Positions 17,683-26,671 of a DNA stretch of 64,000 bases are shown here, piece by piece. A model generated the notes under the pieces. It was not told where the DNA came from. It worked only from the letters and a program-made list of their open reading frames with translations, and searched no databases. The translations under genes and the position numbers were made by a program. This stretch comes from Thermohalobaculum sp039816045 (GTDB lineage Bacteria; Pseudomonadota; Alphaproteobacteria; Rhodobacterales; Rhodobacteraceae). The first letter of the stretch is position 1, and every line of letters begins with the position of its first letter. The stretch is from contig JBCBYB010000002.1 in the NCBI GenBank assembly GCA_039816045.1, positions 1 to 64,000 on the forward strand, given 5' to 3'.

Positions 17683-18528
17683 TCAGAGCTCCTTCCGGAT
17701 GTCGACGAAGCGCAGCATGATGGAGATCATGATCAGCACGGTGATGAGCAGGATCACCGCCGTTGCAGCCGCCGACGGATAGGCGAGAAGCGCCACGTCG
17801 TTCGAGATGAGCCTGCCGACGTTTGCCGACTGTGACCCGGACATGAAACGCACGGTGATGAAATCGCCCATCACCAGCGTGACCACAAAGATCGAGCCGA
17901 TCATGATGCCCGGCTTTGTGAGCGGGATGATCACGGTGCGCAGGATCTGCCAATCGCTGGCGCCCTGATCCCGCGCGGCCTCGATCAAGGAGCGATCGAT
18001 CCGCATCATGGTGTTGAAGATCGGGACCACCATGAAGAGCGTGTAGAGGTGAACGAAAGCCAGCACGACGGCGAAGTCGGAGAACAGCAGCCACTCCACG
18101 GGCTCATCCACGAGGCCGAGATCGATCAGCGCGGTGTTGGCGATGCCATTGCGCCCGAGGAAGGGAATCCAGGAGATCATTCGGATTATGTTCGATGTCC
18201 AGAACGGCACGGTGCAGAGGAGGAACAGCACGATCTGCCAGGTCAGGCTGTGGACGTGAAACGCTAGGAAATGCGCCACCGTAAAGCCGATGAGCAAGGT
18301 CAGAGCCCATGTCACGGCCGCATAGAAAAAGGTATTCAGGAACACCGAATAGGTGACTGGAGAGCCCAGCAGAAACTCGTAGTTGTCGAACTGGAAAGCT
18401 GGGTAGATCGACCATTCCGTCGCGCCCCAGAAGCTCACGACAACGATCATTGCGACGGGCAACACCAGGAAGAAGGCGAGCACCGTCACCAAGGGCGAAA
18501 GCTGCAGCCAGCTCACCAGATGCTTCAC
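17683..18528 (-). CDS. Spermidine/putrescine-type ABC transporter permease (PotB-like)
   Basis: A 281-residue inner-membrane permease with a first membrane helix at residues about 12-32 and the EAA loop IEAARDQGASDWQILRTVI. Length and topology match PotB. It follows the substrate-binding protein gene after 96 bases and is followed by PotC. The pair forms the channel of the polyamine-like or opine-like importer. Confidence 0.9.
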   Translation of the reverse strand: MKHLVSWLQLSPLVTVLAFFLVLPVAMIVVVSFWGATEWSIYPAFQFDNYEFLLGSPVTYSVFLNTFFYAAVTWALTLLIGFTVAHFLAFHVHSLTWQIVLFLLCTVPFWTSNIIRMISWIPFLGRNGIANTALIDLGLVDEPVEWLLFSDFAVVLAFVHLYTLFMVVPIFNTMMRIDRSLIEAARDQGASDWQILRTVIIPLTKPGIMIGSIFVVTLVMGDFITVRFMSGSQSANVGRLISNDVALLAYPSAAATAVILLITVLIMISIMLRFVDIRKEL

Positions 18529-18624
18529 AGGGGTATCTCCGTCGGTGCAGATCGTTCAGGCGTGCCGTGATCGGCAGGCCTTCGCGGGCGCCGCATTTGC
18601 GCCGCCCGCGTCAGTGGCCGGAGT

Positions 18625-19899
18625 TCAGGCCGCGATGAATTCATTCCATTTGCGGACCATGTACTGGTTCTCGTCCATCACCGCGTTCCAGCAGGCAACC
18701 GCACCCATCCGGTCGTAGAACGAGCCGCCATCGCGCACGGCACCGGCTTTCTCCATGACGTCGCCAAAGGGGTTGGTGATGTCGCCCTCGGCCGGCTTGC
18801 CCTCGAACCAGAAGCCCCATTCGTCCGCGGACATGTAGTTCTTCGAGGTCTCCGGCACGGCGGAGTAGTAGCCCTGGCGCATGAGGAAGCCACCGACCCA
18901 GCCGTCGAGGTACCAGTTGATGTACTCGTAGGCCGCATCGAGCTCGAGACCCGAGAGCGATTTCGAGAGGCCGATGCCGCCGCCCCAGCTGCGGTAGCCC
19001 TCTGCGAGCGGCTGATAGACGCAAGGAATGCCCTTCGAGCGCACGGCGGTAATGGCGGGCGACCACATCGACTGGATGACGACCTCGCCCGAGGCCATAA
19101 GGTTCACGCTCTCGTCAAACGATTTCCAGAAGGCGCGGAACTGACCGGCTTTCTTCGCCTCGGTGAAGATCGCCATGGTTTTGTCGATCTCCTCGCGGGT
19201 CATGTTCCCCTTGTCGCCATAGGAGATTTCGCCCATCGACTCACACACCATCGCAGCGTCCATGATGCCGATCGAAGAGATGTCGAGGATCGAGGCCTTG
19301 CCCTTGAACTCGGGGTTCAAGAGCTCGCTCCAGTTGCCGATGGGGCGGCCGATCAGGTCGGGGCGGATGCCAAGCGTGTCAGCATTGTAGATCGTGGGGA
19401 TCAGGGTCATCCAACCGGATTCGTTGTCAACGAACTCGGTGCCGCCCGGGCCCTCCACGAAGCCGACCGTGTGGGGTGCCGTGCCCTGGGCAATCACGCT
19501 TTCGGGGGTCAGTTTGCCGTTCCGGAAGATACCAACGATCTTGTCGTAGTTCTTGATCTTGGTGGTATCCATTGCCTGCAGGTTGCCCGTCGGCCAGACT
19601 TTCTTGCAGATCCAGTATTCGATATCGGCGATATCAAAGCTGTTCGGCTGGGTGGCGGCGCGCTGGGTCACACTGTCACTGTCGAGCGCGGTCATCTCGA
19701 GCGTGAAGCCGAGATCTTCCTTCACCTTGGCGGCAACCTCGTTGAGGTTGGACACACCCGTACCGAACTGCCGGAGCGTCACGTCTTTGATGTTCTGCGC
19801 CCATATGGTGGGGGCGCCGAGGGTTGTCGCAGCAGTCGTTACCGCGGCGCCTGCCAGCAGCTGACGGCGGCTTGGTCCCTTCTTAGCCGGTTTGGTCAT
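18625..19899 (-). CDS. ABC transporter substrate-binding protein, PotD-like, Tat-exported
   Basis: A 424-residue extracellular solute-binding protein (family 1/PotD type). The N-terminus has a twin-arginine signal (PSRRQLLAGAAVTTAATTLG) with a likely cleavage after IWAQ, so export should be by Tat as a folded protein. It is longer than E. coli PotD (348) and resembles the larger family members of alphaproteobacteria. It lies between the PotA-like ATPase gene and the PotB-like permease. The ligand is uncertain: polyamine, or a small nitrogen compound as the racemase in the operon suggests. Confidence 0.9.
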   Translation of the reverse strand: MTKPAKKGPSRRQLLAGAAVTTAATTLGAPTIWAQNIKDVTLRQFGTGVSNLNEVAAKVKEDLGFTLEMTALDSDSVTQRAATQPNSFDIADIEYWICKKVWPTGNLQAMDTTKIKNYDKIVGIFRNGKLTPESVIAQGTAPHTVGFVEGPGGTEFVDNESGWMTLIPTIYNADTLGIRPDLIGRPIGNWSELLNPEFKGKASILDISSIGIMDAAMVCESMGEISYGDKGNMTREEIDKTMAIFTEAKKAGQFRAFWKSFDESVNLMASGEVVIQSMWSPAITAVRSKGIPCVYQPLAEGYRSWGGGIGLSKSLSGLELDAAYEYINWYLDGWVGGFLMRQGYYSAVPETSKNYMSADEWGFWFEGKPAEGDITNPFGDVMEKAGAVRDGGSFYDRMGAVACWNAVMDENQYMVRKWNEFIAA

Positions 19900-19925
19900 G
19901 TCTCTTCTCTCCGTTGCTTTGTTTA

Positions 19926-20927
19926 TCAGGCGGCCGAGGCAGCCAATGGATGGATATCCGCGTCGGTCCAGGCGAGGCCGACGGCATCGCCCAATCCGAG
20001 CGGTCGTTCGAAGAAGGCTTGGTCGCTCATGGTCGCGGTCAGTCCGGTCTCCGCCGGGCCCATCAAGCCGACATCGACACTGGCGCCCTTGAACTCGACG
20101 TCGACGACGGTTGCGTCCATCCGCCCTGCGCCCTGCGCTGTCACTGCGAGGCGATCGGCGCGGACCGCCGAAGCGCGCCCGTCGATATCGAAGACGTTGT
20201 GCCCGCCGATGAACCGGGCGACGAACTCTGTGAGCGGGGCGTTGAAAATCTCGCGTGGCGGCGCTGCCTGCTCGATCCGCCCAGCGTTCATCACCACGAT
20301 CTCGTCGGCAAGCGCCATTGCCTCGTCTTGGCTGTGGGTGACGTGGATGAACGTGATACCGAGTTCAGACTGGAGGCGGCGCAGCTCGGCCCGCATACGT
20401 ACCCTGAGGAAGGGATCGAGTGCGGAGAGCGGCTCATCCAGCAGCAAGACCCTGGGACGCGTGATCAAGGCACGCGCCAAAGCAACCCGCTGTTGCTGAC
20501 CGCCTGAGAGCTGTTCCGGCAGCCGCTCGGCAAAGGCCGTCATGTCGACCAATTCGAGCAGTTTTCGCGCTTCCTCGTGTCGCGTCTCGCGATCGGTTCC
20601 CTTCATCCTCAAGCTGAAGGAGACGTTCTCGATTACGCTCAGATGGGGGAAGAGCGCGTAATTCTGAAACATCATCGCCGTCCCGCGCTTGGCCGGTGCG
20701 AGATGGGTGATGGTGCTGCCGTCCAGCACGATATCGCCGCTCGTGACGGTTTCGTGCCCGGCAATCATCCGAAGAGTCGTGGTCTTACCACAGCCGGACG
20801 GTCCCAAGAGGCAGACATAGGAGCCGTCTGTAATCACATGCTGTATGCCGGCGACTGCTACGGTCGCGCCATAGTGCTTTTCCACCGAGACAAGCTCTAA
20901 GTCGCGCCCGGTACGATGTGCAGACAT
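19926..20927 (-). CDS. ABC transporter ATP-binding protein (PotA-like)
   Basis: A 333-residue ATPase. Walker A reads GPSGCGKTTT, the signature LSGGQQQRVALARAL, Walker B RVLLLDEPLSALD, and the switch His lies in ITFIHVTHSQDEA. A C-terminal TOBE-like regulatory domain follows residue about 240. It is the first gene of an eight-gene minus-strand operon and the only ATPase in it, so it either serves just the PotBC-like permeases or is shared with the second transporter at the operon's end. Confidence 0.93.
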   Translation of the reverse strand: MSAHRTGRDLELVSVEKHYGATVAVAGIQHVITDGSYVCLLGPSGCGKTTTLRMIAGHETVTSGDIVLDGSTITHLAPAKRGTAMMFQNYALFPHLSVIENVSFSLRMKGTDRETRHEEARKLLELVDMTAFAERLPEQLSGGQQQRVALARALITRPRVLLLDEPLSALDPFLRVRMRAELRRLQSELGITFIHVTHSQDEAMALADEIVVMNAGRIEQAAPPREIFNAPLTEFVARFIGGHNVFDIDGRASAVRADRLAVTAQGAGRMDATVVDVEFKGASVDVGLMGPAETGLTATMSDQAFFERPLGLGDAVGLAWTDADIHPLAASAA

Positions 20928-21032
20928 AGCCAGCCTCCTCGTTGGCGCGAGGAGCTTGATGGCAAAAATTTAGGCGAAACAAGCAACTTCGAATGATGGC
21001 CACGCAGATTTTCGAAGAATGCCCATATTTAT

Positions 21033-21042
21033 AGCAAATGCT
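21033..21042. promoter_or_regulatory. Inverted repeat AGCAAATGCT between GntR gene and ABC operon
   Basis: A short inverted repeat (AGCA-AA-TGCT) lies in the 213-base divergent region between the GntR-type regulator and the transporter operon. Such a place suits the operator of the adjacent FCD-type regulator. The sequence does not match a known consensus, so this is a guess from position. Confidence 0.25.
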
Positions 21043-21140
21043 TTCAGGGTGTGTGCTTGATTGCTAACAATTTCACCCAGTATCGCGAACAAAAGTCTTC
21101 AGGCTTGACGTCAATCCGAATCGCCTAGACAGGAATGGAT

Positions 21141-21854
21141 ATGGTCGAGACAGCCCTAAAGAAGACCATGGATCCGCCTGGCGGCATAGGTTCGGCCGAG
21201 GCCGTCGCCGATACGCTTCGGCGCGCCATCTTGGCTCATCGGGTTTCGCCCGGTGCCAAGCTCTCGGAGGATGAAGTCGGAGGCGCTCTGGGCGTTCGTC
21301 GAGGCGTGGTGCGAGAAGCATTGCGAGCCCTCGCCCACGAGCACCTTGTTGAGCTCCGTCGAAACCGCGGTGCGTTTGTCGCCAAACCGGGAAAGCAAGA
21401 AGCAGTTGAGGTTTTCGAGGCGCGCTCACTGTTGGAGCCCCGAACCGCAAGGTCCGCGGCCCAACGGGCAAGCGATGCCGACGTGACCGACCTCAGGCGA
21501 CACTTGACCGAAGAGCGTGAGGCCATGGGCTCAGGCGACAGTGGTCGTGCTGTGTATCTGTCTGGCCAGTTTCATGTACAGATCGCACGCATTGCAAAAC
21601 AGGCTACTATTGCGCGCTTCGTCGAGGGTCTCGTGCTGCGCTCGTCCCTCATTGTTGCGCTGTATTGGAAGCGACCGTCGGCCATGTGTGAGTGTCACGC
21701 GCATGACGCGTTGGTCGATGCCATTGCTTCGCGAGACGCCCCGCTCGCCGAAGAGGTTATGCAGGGACACTTGGTTGACCTCCTCTCGGGCCTGGAATTG
21801 GCTGAGCAATCCCGAAGCGAGATGAGCCTTGCAAACGCTTTAAAGGGTCTTTGA
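21141..21854 (+). CDS. GntR-family regulator (FCD/FadR subfamily)
   Basis: A 237-residue regulator with an N-terminal winged helix (residues about 20-85: ADTLRRAILAHRVSPGAKLSEDEV, GVRRGVVREALRALAHEHLV) and a C-terminal all-helical FCD ligand-binding domain (EARSLLEPRTARSAAQ, later HAHDALVDAIASRD, then HLVDLLSGLE) carrying metal-binding-type His residues. The start at 21141 is placed 6 bases after AGGA; an ATG at 21135 is also possible. It is divergent from the double ABC transporter/racemase operon and very probably controls it. Confidence 0.88.
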   Translation: MVETALKKTMDPPGGIGSAEAVADTLRRAILAHRVSPGAKLSEDEVGGALGVRRGVVREALRALAHEHLVELRRNRGAFVAKPGKQEAVEVFEARSLLEPRTARSAAQRASDADVTDLRRHLTEEREAMGSGDSGRAVYLSGQFHVQIARIAKQATIARFVEGLVLRSSLIVALYWKRPSAMCECHAHDALVDAIASRDAPLAEEVMQGHLVDLLSGLELAEQSRSEMSLANALKGL

Positions 21855-22311
21855 CCCGATACCGCAGATCAGCCCCTCGACCACGGCTGGCGCATCAGCC
21901 TGCGAAACCACACGCGTCTGTTGGACGCAGAAGGCTTTCACGCACCGTAGGAAGTCGACATGAGCATCCTAACCGCCGCCACACCAGCGGCAGGGTCAGG
22001 TCCTCTCGGAGCACTGCAGAATAGCATCTGGTCGACAACGGACGGGCTTGCCTCGAAAGTCTGGTTTAGAACGCAAGAATGTCCCTGGTTCCGGCCAACC
22101 TAAGTCCACCCGCCGCTGGCATTGCATTCACCCTTGTCGGGATACTGATGCACCCATCAGAGATTTTCTGCTAAATAAAATATCAAGAAGTTTTCTAATT
22201 AAATAAGTTGCCCTCTTGCACAAAGCAATTATTACTATGTTCTGCTTGATGCTCGATAAAGCCGAATTTTGAATTTATATTATTGAAATATCGACGTGAA
22301 TTCAAAAGGCC
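21855..22311. other. Gene-free, partly AT-rich stretch
   Basis: No convincing gene is present. A 47-codon plus-strand frame from the ATG at 21960 has no recognisable similarity. From about 22160 to 22300 the DNA becomes strikingly AT-rich (many AAATAAAAT and TTATATTATT-like tracts) compared with its surroundings, which suggests acquired or decayed DNA. Confidence 0.5.
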
Positions 22312-22512
22312 ATGCGTGGTGCTCTGAATTTCGTATCAAATATTTCGTGTTTCACGACCCTCTCGGTGAACAAACCAGCAGAGGCGATGGTGGTCTTCTT
22401 CATGGCTTCACTGTTCATCACCTTGCTAGCGCTTCCTGTCTTAGGCGAAAGGGTCGGTCCGTGGCAGATTGGCGCGGTTGCCTTGGGACTGATCGGTGTA
22501 ATCGTGATGTAG
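22312..22512 (+). pseudogene. Truncated EamA/DMT-family transporter
   Basis: A 66-residue fragment matches only the middle of an EamA (drug/metabolite transporter) domain: MRGALNFVSNISCFTT, then AEAMVVFFMASLFITLLALPVLGERVGPW and ALGLIGVIVM. Full-length members have about 290-300 residues and ten membrane helices; here both ends are missing and a stop follows directly. An intact paralogue with the same LGERVGW-type motif lies at 38985-39857. Probably a dead gene. Confidence 0.65.
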
Positions 22513-22690
22513 CGTCTATGGGAGGCGGCCAAGGTTACTCCATTAAACCGCTGATCCTGCTCTTGCCGGTGGCGGCGGCCTGTCGCATACGGCGTCAGCA
22601 CACCAGCGAAAAAGCGGATGGCTTTTCGGTGGGTAAAGACACCAGACAGCTTGGAATATCTTTTCAGAACAACGGGATACAAGAGTTGGG

Positions 22691-22767
22691 TGGTGGCGGG
22701 GGAGGGACTCGAACCCTCGACCTCAGGATTATGAGTCCTGCGCTCTAACCAGCTGAGCTACCCAGCC
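22691..22767 (-). tRNA. tRNA-Met (CAU), elongator type
   Basis: A complete cloverleaf of 77 bases with encoded CCA can be drawn. The D arm is GCTCAGCTGGTTAGAGC. The anticodon arm is CAGGA-CTCATAA-TCCTG with anticodon CAT. The variable loop is AGGTC and the T arm is GAGGG-TTCGAGT-CCCTC. The acceptor strands are GGCTGGG and CCCCGCC, which leave a U4-C69 mismatch where a G-C pair would be expected. The G1-C72 pair and a five-base variable loop suggest elongator tRNA-Met rather than the initiator. Confidence 0.93.
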
Positions 22768-22839
22768 CTCGTTTGCCCGATAAGACTTTGCCGACAATGC
22801 GTCAAGGTTGAAGCTGGCTCTGACATGAATGACGTAGCC

Positions 22840-23412
22840 CTAGCGTCCCCAATCACGGACGGGCCCGCTGTCGAGATGAACGAACTTGGCGCGTGTGTAT
22901 CGCCCCACACCACCCGCATTTAAAGACTGCGCTGCACGGGCGATATGCCGTGCGGAACGAGACTTCATCGTGAGATCAACAGCCATCGCTTTGACGTGGT
23001 ACGATTTCCGTGCGACGCCTCGGCTCTTACGCCTCAGCATGGCGTTGGTCTTGGGTGTGCGATACCCCGATATCACCTCGAAGGGCTCTGCAGTTTCGAG
23101 CAGGGCTTGTGTGCGCCCCATGATGTCGATCGTCGCCGGCGCGATCGGCACGGTCTCATCCTCGCGCCAGTCGCGCATCAGATGGCTCACCGCCTCCAGC
23201 GCCTCGGGGATGAACGATCCTTCTATCCAGTACACCGTATTGATCCAATCGCCGGTACGGTTGTTGATCAGGTTGACTTTCCGTATGTCGCCAGCGCCCC
23301 GAATGACCGACGGCAAAGCCGGCGTCGACACGAGGCAAGCCACGCCGGTCAGGAAAGCCCGACGGCTAAACCCGCATTTTTCAAGTCGCGAAGGGGCCAC
23401 CACTCGCCTCAT
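22840..23412 (-). CDS. DUF882 / M15-family (YcbK-like) peptidase, Tat-exported
   Basis: A 190-residue protein of the DUF882/peptidase M15_3 family, probably a periplasmic murein endopeptidase or binding protein. A twin-arginine signal (FSRRAFLTGVACLV) is at residues about 15-35. The zinc-ligand motifs of M15 enzymes are visible: SGYRTPKTNAMLR, SYHVKAMAVDL and KFVHLDSGPVRDWG. It is divergent from an L,D-transpeptidase gene, so both probably serve peptidoglycan remodelling. Confidence 0.88.
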   Translation of the reverse strand: MRRVVAPSRLEKCGFSRRAFLTGVACLVSTPALPSVIRGAGDIRKVNLINNRTGDWINTVYWIEGSFIPEALEAVSHLMRDWREDETVPIAPATIDIMGRTQALLETAEPFEVISGYRTPKTNAMLRRKSRGVARKSYHVKAMAVDLTMKSRSARHIARAAQSLNAGGVGRYTRAKFVHLDSGPVRDWGR

Positions 23413-23700
23413 TGTCCCATGCCCGTGTCGACGCTCTCCGGCGCTCGATCCCCTTTACCATCGCACAAGCAAGATTCGATGCCAAGTTGCAACAGCGCAA
23501 CGTCATTCCAAGCTCTTGCAACGGTTGTCGTGGTTTTGGTGTTAACGCCGCAACGCCTTATTGCGCGCGCATCTGCGGCGAAAATCCCACTTCTGTCCAG
23601 TTTTGGACTACGGTCCTTTGCACATGCGGCAAAACATGGGATGTTTCCAGACAACTGCCGAAATTTCTTCGGTTGCAGAATGGCAACATTGGGACGCGTC

Positions 23701-25440
23701 ATGACGTTTATCACAAAGCTTCTTAGGCCGAGTTCGGTCTTGGCCGCCGCTGTGGCCGCATCAATTGCGGCCACACCGCTTGCATATGCGACGGACGACC
23801 CTGCCCCTTCTGTTGATGCCGCAGTGCCTCAGGATCCGGTTTCTGCCGAGATTGTCTCAGTTCTTGCCGACTCCAAATACGCGAGCGAAGAGGCGCTTCG
23901 GGCGTTCTACTCCACTTGGGTGGGCCAACCGATCTGGGTGCGCGCAACTGGTGGTAAGACTACTCATGCGCGGGCGTTGATTGCAGCGTTCGGTGCGGCG
24001 GCCGACCATGCCCTTCCGCTTGATCGGTATGGCGTTGAAGCGCTTTCCCTGGCCATTGAGGACGCCAAGACACTCCAGGACCGGGCAGAGGCCGAATTGG
24101 CCTTCTCGAAGGCGTTTCTGCTCTATGCCCGGGATGTTTCGTCTGGGCTTCTCGAGCCGCGCCGGGCGGACCGTGAGATCTTGGTACGGCCGGAGCGCCC
24201 CGAGCCGCTGGCGCTCATGGCGAAGATTGCTGAGACCGAAGATCCCTCTGCACTTCTGTCTGATTTGCCGCCGGCGGATCCAGGCTATGCGGCATTGATG
24301 CAGCGATTGGCAGAATATCGCCGTCTCGCACGGTCAGATGCCTGGGCCAAAGGGTTGCGGAAGGGACCGACCCTTCGTGCCGGAGACCGATCCGAGAGGG
24401 TAGTCGACCTCCGCCGGCGGTTGATCGCAATGGGCGATCTCGATCCCTCGCAGCCGACGCAACCCGCACAAGAGGCGGGCAGCCCTGACATGGTTGTCGC
24501 GGCGAATGATATCGTGACCGACCTGCCGCCCCAAGGCACCACCGATCCCGCCATCTTCGATCCGGCGGTTCAGGCTGCCGTCGAGCGGTTTCAGGCCCGG
24601 CACGGCCTCAACATGGACGGGGTCGTGGGGCCCGCCACGCGAGCGGCCCTGAACGCTGACCCGGCCGAGCGGGCCCGGCAGATTGCCGTCAATCTCGAGC
24701 GGATACGTTGGTTGAACAAGGATCTCGGCCGCCGGCATGTTTGGGTGAACCTCGCGGGCTTCGACATGCGCCTGGTTGAAGACGGTGAAGCGATTTTCAC
24801 TTCGCGCGTCGTGATCGGCAAAGCGCGGCGCCATCGCACGCCAGAGTTCTCGGACGAAATGGAGTACATGGTGGTCAACCCGACCTGGCATGTGCCGCGT
24901 TCGATCGCGACCGAGGAGATCCTGCCGAAACTCCAAGCCGACCCCACTTACCTAGCCCAAAAGAACATGCGGCTGGTCGGAGCCGACGCGGAACTGATCG
25001 ACTGGGAGTTCGTCACACCCGCAACCTTCCCCGGACGTGTCAAGCAAGGGCCTGGTCCTGGAAATGCGCTCGGCAAGGTGAAGTTCATGTTTCCGAACGA
25101 CCACGCGATCTATCTGCACGACACCCCCTCAAAGTCGCTCTTTCGCCGCGACCGGCGCGCCTACAGCCATGGCTGCGTGCGGGTACAGGAGCCGTTCGAG
25201 TTCGCGTATCACTTGCTTGCCCCGCAAGAGGAGGACCCTCAAGGGTACTTTGATCGGTTGGCGCGGCGTGGGGCAGAGCGCTATGTGAATCTCGACGAGC
25301 ACGTGCCCGTGCATCTGGCCTATCGGACGGCTTGGGTGGATGCGGACGGTAGTGATCAGTTCCGCCAGGACATCTACGGTCGGGACAAGCGGGTGTTTGC
25401 GGCGCTCGAGAAAGCGGGAGTTTCGGTGCTCGCCGACTAA
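23701..25440 (+). CDS. L,D-transpeptidase (YcbB/LdtD-like)
   Basis: A 579-residue periplasmic enzyme expected to form 3-3 peptidoglycan cross-links. After a signal peptide (MTFITKLLRPSSVLAAAVAA, cleavage near AYA-T) come an N-terminal scaffold domain (about 40-220), a peptidoglycan-binding domain (AVERFQARHGLNMDGVVGP, about 290) and the YkuD catalytic domain with IYLHDTP and SHGCVRV, the nucleophile being about Cys492. The start at 23701 follows GGGACG; an ATG at 23680 is also open, and the frame continues far upstream without homology. Size fits the YcbB group (about 600). Confidence 0.92.
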   Translation: MTFITKLLRPSSVLAAAVAASIAATPLAYATDDPAPSVDAAVPQDPVSAEIVSVLADSKYASEEALRAFYSTWVGQPIWVRATGGKTTHARALIAAFGAAADHALPLDRYGVEALSLAIEDAKTLQDRAEAELAFSKAFLLYARDVSSGLLEPRRADREILVRPERPEPLALMAKIAETEDPSALLSDLPPADPGYAALMQRLAEYRRLARSDAWAKGLRKGPTLRAGDRSERVVDLRRRLIAMGDLDPSQPTQPAQEAGSPDMVVAANDIVTDLPPQGTTDPAIFDPAVQAAVERFQARHGLNMDGVVGPATRAALNADPAERARQIAVNLERIRWLNKDLGRRHVWVNLAGFDMRLVEDGEAIFTSRVVIGKARRHRTPEFSDEMEYMVVNPTWHVPRSIATEEILPKLQADPTYLAQKNMRLVGADAELIDWEFVTPATFPGRVKQGPGPGNALGKVKFMFPNDHAIYLHDTPSKSLFRRDRRAYSHGCVRVQEPFEFAYHLLAPQEEDPQGYFDRLARRGAERYVNLDEHVPVHLAYRTAWVDADGSDQFRQDIYGRDKRVFAALEKAGVSVLAD

Positions 25441-25542
25441 GGCATTGCGCATCGCGCGCAGGGTCCAACGCTTCTCGTCTTGCGTCGCCCCAGCGCGGGC
25501 GGCTAAAAGGCGGCGCCTTGATCGCGAGCGGAATGTGCCTTT

Positions 25543-26619
25543 ATGCCCCACAGTATCGCAGAGATTGCCCGGCTGACCGGATTTGACGCTGCCGGCAATG
25601 GAGCGCTCGAAGTGTCGGGCTGTGCCGAACCGGCACATGCCAGTCCCGGCGACTTGGCCCTCGCGATGGACCCCAGCTACGGAGATGCATTGGGCCAGGG
25701 CGAGGCACGGGCCGCGGTTGTTTGGCCTGGGGCGGACTGGCAGGCACTTGGGCTCGAAGCCGCGCTCTACGCTCCACGGGCAAGGGTGGCGCTTGCGGCG
25801 ATTGGCGAAGTATTCGAAGTGCCGCTGGAGCTGCCTGCCGGCATCCACCCGATGGCCGCAATCGATCCGACGGCGGAGATCGGTGAGGGCGCTGCCATTG
25901 GTGCCTTTGTGGTCGTCGGACCGCGGGCTGTCATCGGTGCGGGCGCCCGGATTGCATCCCATGTCAGCATCGGAGAGGATGCCGCAATCGGCGCCCATGC
26001 TCTGCTGCACAGCGGTGTGCGCATCGGTGCGCGGGTGCGCATCGGAGCCCGGTTCGTGGCGCAGCCCAATGCCGTCATCGGCGGAGATGGCTTCTCCTTC
26101 GTTACCCCGGAGCGCGGTTCGGTGGAGAGCGCGAAGGCCACGGGCGCTGTCGCGGCTGACGCGCGCAATACGGGTCTCCGGAGGATTGCGTCTCTTGGAT
26201 CTGTGGAGATCGGCGACGACGTCGAGATCGGTTCGGTGTCGTGCGTGGACCGCGGCACCATCGCCGACACCACGATCGGCTCCGGCACCAAGATCGACAA
26301 TCTGGTACAGATCGGTCACAACGTGCGCATCGGGAAACTCTGTTTGATCTGCGGTGAAGTGGGCCTCGCCGGCTCCGTAAGGATTGGCGACCGGGTGGTG
26401 CTCGGTGGCAAATGCGGCATTGCAGATCAGATCCAGATCGGCGACGACACCGTGATCGGCGCGGGGGGCATGGTCGGATCGAACGTGCCCGCTCGCAGCG
26501 TGATGCTGGGCGTGCCGGCTGTGCCGAGAGAGGTCGCGCACCGGCAGTTCATGGCGATCCGGCGCCTGCCGCGGTTGGTTGAACAGGTGCGCGAGATGCG
26601 TGCGCGGCTGGGGATGTAA
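25543..26619 (+). CDS. lpxD: UDP-3-O-acylglucosamine N-acyltransferase LpxD
   Basis: Third step of lipid A synthesis: transfer of a 3-hydroxyacyl chain from ACP to the 2-amino group of UDP-3-O-acyl-glucosamine in the cytoplasm. The 358-residue protein has the N-terminal LpxD domain (about 1-100) and a left-handed beta-helix of hexapeptide repeats (IDPTAEIGEGAAIGAFVVVG onwards). The catalytic-type His lies in VQIGHNVRIG (about His259). Length is close to E. coli LpxD (341). Unlike the usual bamA-lpxD-fabZ-lpxA locus, it stands next to an ACP and a ketoacyl synthase, suggesting an acyl-supply module for lipid A. Confidence 0.93.
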   Translation: MPHSIAEIARLTGFDAAGNGALEVSGCAEPAHASPGDLALAMDPSYGDALGQGEARAAVVWPGADWQALGLEAALYAPRARVALAAIGEVFEVPLELPAGIHPMAAIDPTAEIGEGAAIGAFVVVGPRAVIGAGARIASHVSIGEDAAIGAHALLHSGVRIGARVRIGARFVAQPNAVIGGDGFSFVTPERGSVESAKATGAVAADARNTGLRRIASLGSVEIGDDVEIGSVSCVDRGTIADTTIGSGTKIDNLVQIGHNVRIGKLCLICGEVGLAGSVRIGDRVVLGGKCGIADQIQIGDDTVIGAGGMVGSNVPARSVMLGVPAVPREVAHRQFMAIRRLPRLVEQVREMRARLGM

Positions 26620-26671
26620 GGCGCCGGGCGGTCTGCTAGAGAGTACGCAGGCGGACGACAGGAGACGGGGC

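Noticed and set aside
22945..23700. Upstream extension of the L,D-transpeptidase frame
   Set aside because: It lies antisense to the M15-type peptidase gene and would bury the signal peptide that begins at 23701.
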